From NCBI GenBank assembly GCA_026873275.1, contig JANTUC010000015.1, positions 620,001 to 684,000 of the forward strand: a stretch of 64,000 nt of DNA, in the 5' to 3' direction. This DNA comes from Pseudopithomyces maydicus. Its lineage: Eukaryota; Ascomycota; Dothideomycetes; Pleosporales; Didymosphaeriaceae. The position numbers and the translations under genes are program-made. Positions 45,615 to 55,153 of this stretch are shown here, piece by piece. The notes beneath the pieces are model-generated. The model worked only from the letters and a program-made list of their open reading frames with translations. It was not told the DNA's origin and searched no databases. How positions within the stretch are numbered: position 1 is the first letter of the stretch; the number at the start of each line of letters is the position of its first letter.

Positions 45615-48600
45615 ATGCCAAATCAGCTCAAGTCTCTACTCGGCACCATCAGGAAGAAGCCTTCCCGGGCAGCAGACGGACGTTCTGCAGAAGCTACTAA
45701 TGGACAAGTAAATGGCCACAAGACCTCCATCAGCCATGATATAGCAAATCTAGGTCTTAAGAATGCCAAAACCATCGTCGAAGCGATCCCACAGTTAGCA
45801 AGCGGTGCGCCAATCGATGACAAAGAGCTGCTCCTTGAACATGGTGTTTCTATGCTACAGGGCATGCCACTGAACAGTGGTCTCAGTGAGAGAATTTCTG
45901 ATGATTTTATCAAGATGCTGTGGCATGATCTGCCACACCCACCACCTACTCTTGCAGGCCCAACTTCCCGATACCGCCGTCACGACGGTGGTGGTAACAG
46001 CCCTTGGGATCCGGAGCTTGGGAAAGCTGGATCGCCTTATGCGCGCAATGTGCCGCCGCTGAAGCCGAAAGGCCCGAACCTGCCCAATGTCGAAGACGTA
46101 TACGAAGCCCTACTCAAGCGGGAAGGTCCTTTCCGGAAACATCCGTCCGGTCTGAATCGTCTCTTCTTTTCCTTCGCTACTGTCGTCATACACGAGTGTT
46201 TCCAGACATCGAGAAAGGATAAATGGGTCAACGAGACATCCAGCTATGTGGACTTGAGTACGTTGTATGGCAACACGTGGGAGGAACAACAGTATGTGCG
46301 TACAATGGAGAATGGCCTTATTCATCCAGACACCGTCGGATCCAATCGTATTATGATGATGCCTCCAGGAGTCGTGGCGGTCCTCCTCATGTTCTCACGC
46401 AACCACAATCACATCGCTGAAAATTTGTTCACGGTCAATGAAGAAGGAAAATACAAGCCGTGGAATACGTTGGACGAGGTACAGAAGAAATGGTAGGTCA
46501 TTTGCCCAAGTATATCACTAGGTGAAGCTAGCTGATCCAGCACATAAGGCAAGACGAAGACATTTTCCAGATTGCCCGAAACATCAATGTCGGCTTCTTC
46601 GCTTCCGTAGTTCTGCGTGATTACGTTGCAGCCATCCTGAATACTCCACGAGCAAACTCTGAATGGTCATTGGACTTGGGCAAAGAGATTAAAGAGGGTG
46701 GCAAACGGGTTGAGCGCGGCAACGGCAACCTCGTGTCTGTTGAATTTGCCGTTCTTTACCATTGGCACGCTGCTTTAAGTGCAGCCGATGACAAATGGAT
46801 GCAAGACATTATCAGGCACGAATTCCCAAGCACCGACTCTATACCCGAGCTGGACGCCGGGATGTACGCCCGAATGATGCACAATTACGCGGCTAAACTC
46901 AAACTTGATCCTAAAAATCCCCGAGGCTGGACATTTGGCGGTCTTCAACGCGGGCCCGATGGACGTTTCGACGATCAAGTACTTGCAGAACTTATCAAAG
47001 ACTGTATCGAAGAGCCTGCGCATGCATTCGGTGCCCACGGCACCCCTCAAAGCCTCAAGATCGTCGATATCATGGGGCAGTTACAAGCTCGTAACGTCTT
47101 CAATGTCTGTACACTGAACGAGTTTCGTCGCTACTTGAATCTGAAACCTTATGAAACATTCGAAGATTGGAATCCCGATATTACTGTTGCTAGAGCAGCA
47201 GAGCTTCTGTATGGCGATATAGACAATATGGAGCTGTATCCTGGACTGATGGCAGAATGCACGAAGCCTTTCATGCCCGGAAGCGGTGTCTGTCCAGGGC
47301 AGACGACTGGTCGAGGCATATTGGATGATGCAGTTTCTCTAGTCCGTGGTGATCGTTTCCTGTCATACGATTTCAACAGTAACACGTTGACTAATTGGGG
47401 TGCTGCCAAGCTCCAGGAACCCACAGGAGGCTCGTATGGAGGCGTTCTTTCCCGACTCCTGTTCAACGGGTTGCCCGGGGCTTTTACAGGAACTTCTTCA
47501 TATGCACTCCTTCCCTTCTATACACCAGAAGCTGCTCGCGATATTCTCACAGGCAACAAGGCCATTCATCTGTATGAACAGAGTCGACCACGAAGTGACC
47601 GTGAGATCTTCAGTATCCAAACACAAGAAGGGTGCAAACAGGTTCTTGGAGATCGTACCAACTTCCAAACCGTGTATCAAACAGCTACCCATAATATCAC
47701 TGATGGTAAGGAGTTCATGATGGGATGGGACGACCCTAATCGTCACGACACACGCTCTCAGAGCTTGCGTAACATCTTTTTTGGTATGTATTATTCTTTT
47801 GATCTGGGCGCCTCTATCTCTTGTGCACATTTCCATCATGCTATCTCTTCATTCGATTTATGCTAATTTGTGTTCGTAATTATAGAGGATGGATTCGAGA
47901 AGAATGTCACCACTTTCTTCAATGACACTGTGGGCAAACTTATCAAGAAAAATTCGCTTGCAACAGTCAAAGGTCGAAAATCAATTGATATCGTTCGCGA
48001 TGTGACCAACATCGCCCCAATACTCTGGCTTGTAGAACGTTTTGCCCTTCCACTTAAGACTACAGAGTATCCGCGTGGAGTACTTACAATTTACGAGACC
48101 TTCACAGCATACCTAGCTCTCTTCTATTATCAGAATTTCAACTTCATACCCGCAGATGAGTGGAAGCTGCGTGAGGCCGCAACAAAGGCAGCTGAACCTT
48201 TAAGGAAGATCTTTGAGACGCATCTCAAGACGCAGTACGGTGTCACGGAACACTTGGTTGATTGGCTTGCTAAGGGCAGCGCCTTCGAAGTTGGTCCTAG
48301 GGCAGATCGCTTCTATCATGGTTTGAGAAATACCAAGCTTCCTGTAAGTCAGATGAGATAAGATCTAAATTGTTCTCGTTTTCACGACCTTTGTGCTCAG
48401 GACATGACAAGAAACTGACATATGCACCAGATTAATGAGCTTGTTGCGGATTGCATAGGGATCAGTACTCCAATCGTGGGCAATCTCACTCAACAAGCAT
48501 CGCTTCTGATCGACCTTTATCTGCGTCCTGAATACGCTGAGTACAAAGATCGCATCGTCCAGTTAGCACAAAGAAGTGATGTAGACGCCGAGAAGGAGCT

Positions 48601-49060
48601 CCGAGGCTTCGTCTTCGAAGGCATGCGACACGCAGGCTCTGTTCCCGGTGTTCCGCGGGTGACCACTCGCGATGTTACCATTAATGACGGCGCTCGTGGA
48701 TCTCTTTCTATTCCGGCGGGCCACAGGGTACTCGTCGCCACTTCAAAAGCTGCCATGGATCCTATCGCGTTTCCTGAGCCCGAGAAGATCAACCCGCATC
48801 GTCGTTTCGAGGACTACATCGTATTTGGCCACGGGCTTCATCAATGCTTTGGAGCACAAATCGTGGGTGCATCGCTTGCGGCCACGCTGCGTGAGGTGTT
48901 CAAGCTGAAAAATGTCCGGCGCGCTCCTGGAAAGCAAGGTGTATTCACAACCGTCGAACGCGACCTGGCTGGTGTGAAGATCAAGAAGTACTTGGATGCT
49001 AGCTCTAGGGAGGCAGTAGTCCCCACGAGCCTGACACTGCACTATGACTATGATGAGTAG
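45615..49060 (+). CDS. Psi-producing oxygenase / linoleate diol synthase (Ppo): haem dioxygenase fused to P450
   Basis: Four exons: 45615-46492, 46549-47783, 47886-48343 and 48431-49060, giving 1,066 residues. The N-terminal two-thirds is a haem peroxidase-like fatty acid dioxygenase: distal His about 193 in VVIHEC, TSSYVDLSTLYGNT, and the catalytic Tyr 363 with proximal His 366 in VLYHWHAAL. The C-terminal third is a P450: ExxR in FEGMRHAG and the haem-thiolate Cys about 996 in FGHGLHQCFG. The enzyme oxygenates linoleic or oleic acid to a hydroperoxide, which the P450 isomerises to a diol; these oxylipins (psi factors) control sporulation and secondary metabolism in Aspergillus. Where diol synthases carry an Ala-Asn-Gln motif, I read GNLTQQ, so product specificity may differ. 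No signal peptide. Confidence 0.95.
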
Positions 49061-49696
49061 GGAGAATCATGTTCTTCTTCTTCAAGAATGATGGTAGCGA
49101 TTGCGCGTATCGCAGAAGAGATTGTCACTGACAAGCCTGTAGGATGGTGTCAGCGGTGGAGAGGAAGAGCACTGGTATACTGGAGGAAGAGAAAAGGCCG
49201 GATCCAGCGTGTATTTTTTAGTAAACGTAATGGCAGGAGAGAGAAGAGAATGCCGTAATTTGTTACTTGGCAACTAGCAGAAATCAGATTGTGTTTCGTC
49301 AATCTTGTCACGTCTCGCTTGATAGATCAAATGCTGTATTTTGATGTCTCACACCATTTATGCTCAAAGAATGACTGGCCTTTTAAGTAGCTTATAGCAC
49401 TATGTTGTTCAGCAGGTACTGTCGAAACCTCGAGCGAGATATGTACTAACTATTTCATCAAGTTGACCAATCCAATGATTCCTTGGCAGAGCAAAGGTGG
49501 CTGTGCCAGAAGGCTGCAACTTCAGCACAAGCGAACCGCGTGTCTGTCTTTCGTCACTTTGCATAAGCTGCGCTTCATCTTGATACCTCCAGGCTTGATT
49601 GGACACAGTAGCGAAATAAACGTTACTGCTATTGTATTTGACATCTTGGTTATATATACAATATCGAACTGTTCGTATCCGCGTTCGAATTTCGAG
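49061..49696. other. Intergenic with TATA-like element
   Basis: AT-rich sequence between two plus-strand genes. The bases tatatata at 49651-49658 lie 39 bp before the next ATG. Nothing else is seen. Confidence 0.45.
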
Positions 49697-51925
49697 ATGA
49701 CTCTGTTGCCTGTGAATGAGAGTGTAGAGACCAAAGAACAGTACTTGAAACAACCCGAACTAGGCATAGAAAAAGAGCTTGGAATCAAAGACTTGGCTGT
49801 TTCTTCTGGTCTACAGGACGGAAATTCCAAGGGTATGTTAAGCTTGCGAAACTGTGTGTAAGGGAAGTGACGAACCATTCCATCAGTGTCTCAGCCGGAC
49901 CTACCTGAAAAACGGAGAATTCGCTCAAAACCGAAGAGGCGGAAAGGATGTAGAAACTGCAAGAAGCGACATATCAAGTGTGATGGACAAAATCCTTGTG
50001 GGTCTGTACATGGTGAAATACAGCCACATGCTAACAGACGAAGGTAAACATTGTGAGAAAGTCGGTTTGCATTGCGATTGCTCTACATATCCTTCTTTTC
50101 GACCTGACACCGCGTCTTTGTTTGATTTCAGAAAAGTCAAAGGTTGGCGCGCGGAGTGCGAAGCTACTCATGGCGAGTGTTGCAACAACCGCTACTCTGA
50201 TGAGCTGGCAAAGCAACTCGACAGTATTCTCCTCGTCGACGTGACTAACGGAAATCTCACATTGCTTCCAACATCTACCAGATTCGTTGCCCTCTCGTAC
50301 GTGTGGGGGAACGTCGCTGTCCTAAAATGCGTGCAAGGTAACATCGACAAGCTAAAAGAACCTGGTGCTCTCTTCCGCGAACCCTTCCGGTCCGCACTTC
50401 CAGGAACCATCCTTGATGCTATGCATGCTGTGGAAGCGTCTGGTGAGCGATATCTCTGGGTCGACTGTCTCAGCATCGTTCAAGACTCCGAGGCAGAAGA
50501 GATGGCGACCGTACTAAAAGCAATGGCGCGCATTTACGCCAGCGCTGAATTTACCATTGTCGCCGCTGAAGGTGAAAACGCGGATTCTGGTCTTCATAGA
50601 GTGCTCAAAGATCGCATGAAATCTGCAGCAACAGAAACGGTCTACGAAGCTTGTGACGACGAAGGAAGTGGATATCCTTGGCACTCCCGATGGGCATCTA
50701 GAGGGTGGACATTTCAAGAAACGCTATTCTCACGGCGGCTGCTAATTTTTGATAAAGCGGTATCATGGGTTTGCGGTCGCCATATCAGATTGGAGCAAGC
50801 TCCCAATCCTACTCTTGAGAACGAAACCACGCCGGTGGTTTGGCCTAGTGAAAGACCGCACCTTGGTGTCCCTATGGGTTTGATGTCGCTCATTCCTAGA
50901 AATCCTGCACTCGGACGCTGGGGCATGATCATCGAGAACTACTCATCCAGAGATTTGACCTACGAGCAAGACCATGACAAAGCACTAGCTGGGGCGACGG
51001 AGGTCATGTCCAGTACCTTTCCGGGCGGGCTTTACCAAGGACTCCCATTGTTTTTCTTCGATATAGCAATATTGTGGCAGCCAAGAGCAAACTTGGAGCG
51101 GCGCCACGATGAGCCAAGCTGGTCCTGGAAAGGCTGGCGAGGGCCCGTGGACTGCTTGTCACCATGGGATCCTTTTTATCCAGGCGTATATCGGAAGTCG
51201 GGTGTTTCTACAGATTGGATGGCAGCAGCAACGATAGCACCAGTAGCCAAATGGGCATTTGGAATCGGGGATGACCAACAATCGCCCGAGCCGATGTACA
51301 TGAATGACTTTTATGAGTACCAAGAAATGCGATCCAAGTCTGCATGTGTACTACCCCCGGATGGCAAAGGCGCGCCCACCCGGACGGTGATTATTTTATC
51401 GACTCCAATTATGAGTCTACGGGATTCCAGTACTCTTTCCCCCTCCCAAATGTTGCCGCTATACCAAGCGACGCCAGACCGCCAACAACTTCCATTATCA
51501 ATTGCACCGCGCCTGTCGTAACGACGACTTTGGGCATGGAACTGTCTTTCAATCGTTCTCCTTCAATGTATCAAATCGCACACGAGAAGACCCACATCGG
51601 ATTTCTTACAGTAAACTCTTACGATGAAGATGTGCAGCCAGGAGACAGTTGCAAGCTGGTCGTGATCTCTCGGGGAGAAATCCGGGACATGCAGCGGGCG
51701 CGCGATCATCTGATACTCGCAGACCACTTCGTTGCCCTGAATTCTACTCCGTGTCACAATAAAAATTCCGATTACCCAGAATCAAACGGTGAAGACAACG
51801 ACTTCTACAATGTACTCTGGGTTGAGGAGCGGAATGGAATATCGTATCGTAAAGGACTCGGAGTGGTTTCACAGCGTGGTTGGGACAGGCTCGGTGCAAA
51901 AGTAACCACAATCAAGCTTGGGTAG
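49697..51925 (+). CDS. Zn2Cys6 zinc cluster fused to a HET domain; one-base break near the C-terminus
   Basis: Exons: 49697-49832, 49887-49997 and 50044-51925; introns of 54 and 46 nt, the second with a tgctaac branch point 10 nt before its acceptor. Residues 65-95 then give a full zinc cluster: C-x2-C-x6-C (CRNCKKRHIKC), then C-x2-C-x6-C (CKHCEKVGLHC), preceded by a basic stretch (KRRIRSKPKRRKG). The rest is a HET protein: GWRAECEATHGECC, FVALSYVWGN, YLWVDCLSIVQDSE, ASAEFTIVAAEGENADSGL, RGWTFQETLFSRRLL and DEPSWSWKGWRG. HET proteins trigger cell death in nonself recognition; zinc clusters bind DNA. At 51375-51377 (ccc) the frame must gain one base to continue into the typical tail (YNVLWVEERNGISYRKGLG). 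A 44-nt intron at 51387-51430 would also work. Confidence 0.82.
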
Positions 51926-52257
51926 AAGAAATGGTGCTCTCCTCCCGACAGATACCGTACACATTCCACGAAAGACTTGGTAAACGGTTATTAGTGGAGA
52001 CGATGGGTAGGCACAGCACTTGCCCGCCCGCTGCAGGGATCCGCACTCTGCGCTAAGCCGGCCGCTAGCTATTTTCTCGGCTGGCGGGCGCATCGCGAAC
52101 TTTTTGGCATCCGCGACCGACCAGAACATCCCACACCCGCCGCAACTTACACTGCACAACAGCACACCTGGAAAGCCCTTAGACCTCTCATAGAAGAGCC
52201 TCTGTGTGGATTCACTACCGCTACATACCCGATCCCAATAGAAAGACCTCATCAACA
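51926..52257. other. Short intergenic region and promoter of the DUF2462 gene
   Basis: The 332 bp include a GC-rich part around 52010-52100. No specific element is claimed. Confidence 0.45.
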
Positions 52258-52576
52258 ATGGCACAAGGCGCCGTCAAACCCCGCAAATCCACCGCGCCCA
52301 AGAAGTGAGTTCCTCCCGATCCCCAGCCGTCGATACCTACCTACTTACATGGTTTGCGACAGACCCACCGGCCCCCAACGCGGGACGCGCGTCATCAAGC
52401 CTAAGAAAGCGAACCTGATCTCGCAGAACAAGCTCAAGAAGAAGGCGACTTCGCAGTTGACGGCCAAGACGGAAAAGTTGCTGGCAGAGAAGGCGGGGCA
52501 CTTGGAGGTGCTAAGGGGCGGAAAGAAGGAAGGGCGAATTGGTGGAGACAAGAAGAAGAAGGAGGGGGCTAAATGA
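52258..52576 (+). CDS. Small basic DUF2462/UPF0390 family protein
   Basis: Two exons, 52258-52304 and 52363-52576, around a 58-nt intron (gtgagt donor, gcgacag acceptor), giving 86 residues. The protein begins MAQGAVKPRKS and has the family block GTRVIKPKKANLI followed by a lysine-rich helix and a tail KKKKEGAK. Members are small eukaryotic proteins of unknown biochemical role, probably nucleolar judging from charge. Length agrees with the family. It is easily missed because neither exon is long. Confidence 0.85.
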
Positions 52577-53056
52577 AGAGGGGGAGAGTTGGGATTTACA
52601 ATCGTGCTGCTCGAAGTTGAAATTGGGCGAATACGAAGGATTATCGATCCGAGGCTGGGGGCTTGGAATGCGGGTTTCTTATAGGAGACGGCAACGTGTA
52701 CGGGAGGAAAGGGAAAGTGGAGGTTGGTCCTCAATGAGACGTGCCATGAGAGCCGCTGAGCAGGCATGCGAGAAGGAAGAGTCGTCGTATCAGGACACAC
52801 GCCTCATTACGGGCTGTCTGTGCAGCAAGACAGAATGCTTCCAGTGATCTTGCAGTGGTATGGAGTATGATTGGGATACAGAGGGACGTTGTGGACATGG
52901 AGTTTTCCATCTCTGTGCAAAGTACATGCGTTTCAATAGAACGTGTCTGAGTAGATTCGCTACATGAATTCCGATGGGAAGATGCGCCAGCAGTGATAGC
53001 ATCCGAAAACGCCTTTGAGAGTTGTAATACCGATGAAGAAACACAATTGGTGCTCA
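52577..53056. other. Intergenic between converging genes
   Basis: The 3' ends of the DUF2462 gene and of MTC1 face each other. Frames present have no motifs. Confidence 0.5.
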
Positions 53057-54658
53057 TTAGATTATACCGGCCCTAGCAGCCTCGCCGCCACCAGCTTCGA
53101 CAATAGCTTCTCGTGCTTTGCCACGGCCAATGCCGCCCTCGCCTACGCCCATCCTGCGAGCAACGTAGCGCTGGGCAACAATGCCAACACTTAGGCTAAT
53201 GACCTCTGACACCCATTCAGCAGCCCACTCGCGAGGGTCAACACCACCGTCTTGGATAATCTGTTGAATTTCTGCAGGCAGCTGGGCTTCTTCGCCCTCA
53301 ACTTCGGTTACAGCGGGTGCATCAAGCCAGTCTACCCACTTCGCGGGGAATGCCTGACTGAGCGCCTTGTAGCTGATACCGTGAACAGGGTCGTGCAAGT
53401 AGATGGCAAAGACGACGAGGTCCTCGGTTTCCTTCGGTTCCTCAACACCACCCTCCTTCTCTTCAGGCGATGATGAGGTCGCAAAAAGTTCCTCGGGGCT
53501 GCTGTAGCTGATGGCCTGCAGAGCGAGGAAAATGTCGCTACTCCGGACGGGATTAGACTCGCTCAGGACTTCGGTCGCCTGTTTAGCTGCCTCTTCTAAA
53601 CCACCCCTGGCAGCAAAGAATTCGTTCGCATACGACTCGGCACTGACCCTGACGAGCTTTGTGCCTTCTGGAAGTCCCTTGACAATGCTCAGATCTCGCT
53701 TGTCGGTATCACGCCACCACGGTCCATCGTTCCAGCCTGCACTGCCGCCACGGGCGCCGTCCGACGAGCTTCGCTGGGTCGACTCGGAGCCGCGTTGAAT
53801 AACAAGCAAGTCGCCGCCTTCTACTTGCGACATGACGCTGGAGAAGGTCTGGTAGATTATGGGGTCGAGCGAGGGGTAGCCGATCAGGTCGTGGGTAATG
53901 TGGATCTGGAGGCGCTCGTGCTGGGAGATGGGAGGGGCGAGAGTGTGGACAAGGTTTGTGAAGGTGGGAATGGCACGTTTCTGGAGTTCCTCTCCTGCAT
54001 GGTGTTAGATGAGTGCATTGAACGGTAGGAATAGTAGCAATAGGAGGGGTGGGAAGCATACCGAATCCGCGCAATGCTCCCAGATTGACGTTGCCCCGCA
54101 CCTGCTCAGCCCACCGCTGTGCTTCCTCGTTCTTCTGGAGCTCTTGGTAGGCTGCTTCGGCCCGTTTCCTGGCAGCGTCGGCGGTGGCGGTTGCCGTCGA
54201 CAGCAGGCCGCCCACGCTGAAGCCCCCCATCCCCATCCGCCAGACTGCTGCTGCTGCTGGGGTGCTGGCACGGGCTTTCCAGGCTCCTCCTCGGTGGGCG
54301 CGAAGCTCTGGTGGAACGACCGCGCGCTCTCGCCCGACCTCCGCGGCGGCTGGGCCTTCTCCTCGCTGGTGCGGCCGGAGCCGCTGGACGAGGGCGTCGC
54401 GATGCCGGCCTTCTTGCTCGAGGCGGTCGAGGACGACAACTTCGGGGTGTTGGAGCGGCTCAGGGGCCGCGGGGCTTCGGGTGCCTGGAACTTCTCCAGA
54501 GCCTCGAGCTCCTCCAGCTCCTTGAGGGCGTCGATATCCTGCTGGGCCGTCTTGCGTGGGGCTTTGGCGGGCTTGGAGCTCTTGGGCGGGGGTGCAGCGG
54601 GTGCCTCCGCCTCCATCTCGAGCTCGGCCAGCTGCTCCTCGACCGTCTTGGGCGGCAT
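53057..54658 (-). CDS. MTC1: MTC1-like protein (maintenance of telomere capping 1, DUF5427), one-base break
   Basis: Exon 1 is 54658-54062 and exon 2 is 53994-53057, separated by a 67-nt intron (gtatgc donor, atgcag acceptor). The total is one base short of 512 codons. The N-terminus has MPPKTVEEQLAELEME, then a Lys/Ala/Pro-rich low-complexity part with a Gln run; after the break comes GFSVGGLLSTATATADAARKRAEAAY, then the folded C-terminal domain with THDLIGYPSLDP, FAIYLHDP and DPREWAAEWVSEVISL. This matches Mtc1, a cytosolic/Golgi-associated yeast protein with genetic links to telomere capping. The break lies in the C run at 54223-54228 (six C; seven would keep frame). Divergent from the RGG gene upstream. 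Confidence 0.85.
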
Positions 54659-55153
54659 GGCGTGCTGGCGAGCTGGCGACCTAGCTGGGTGTGTCAGTGA
54701 ACGGCGCGGGGTGGGTGTGCGGGCGGGGAGAGCTCCTGGCTATGTATACAGCAGAGCGGAGCTATTGTGGAGTGCGGCGGCCATTGTTGCTATTGCATAT
54801 GCCAGTCCAATAGGCAGCCAATCGCAGGCGACGCGCTAGTGGAGCGAGCCAAGATCGGGTTTTGCTCAAGCAGCCACGAGCACCTCAAGAGCAAAGATCA
54901 CGTCTGCCAACGCCACCCATCTCGTTTGCAATTAACACGTCGCGAACTTGCGGCTCATTGCCTTGACTTCAAGATCACTTGTCTGCAATCTTTCGGCGCT
55001 GCGCGCCCTGGTCGTTGTCTTTCTTTTTTGCGCATGCGGCCGTCTCCCTGACTGCTCGCGCTACGCCTCCACTGGGACGGTAGTGCATGGATTGAAATAC
55101 TCCACTCTTTTCCAAAAGCATAGCTCGTTGAATTGTCCGACGCGTCTACAGCC
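54659..55153. promoter_or_regulatory. Divergent promoter with two CCAAT boxes
   Basis: Start codons of MTC1 and the RGG protein face away from this 495-bp region. CCAAT occurs twice on the plus strand, at 54807-54811 and 54818-54822, 11 bp apart (one helical turn), as used by the Hap/CBF complex. ACGCGT at 55140-55145 resembles an MluI cell-cycle box. Function is inferred. Confidence 0.5.

Noticed and set aside
49998..50109. Alternative splice of the HET gene at 50044-50131 (gtaaac to tttcag) removing half the zinc cluster
   Set aside because: It deletes the second C-x2-C-x6-C half and the FDFRKVKGW lead-in typical of HET proteins, whereas the 46-nt intron upstream completes both.
51387..51430. 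A 44-nt intron as the cause of the C-terminal frame change in the HET gene
   Set aside because: It is possible and kept as an alternative, but the donor is weak and the removed part (DYFIDSNYESTGF) looks like a normal HET tail; a missing base fits better with the five other cases.
54009..54839. A 276-codon plus-strand frame opposite MTC1
   Set aside because: It is antisense to exon 1 of MTC1, which has family support and an intron; the plus-strand product has no motif.
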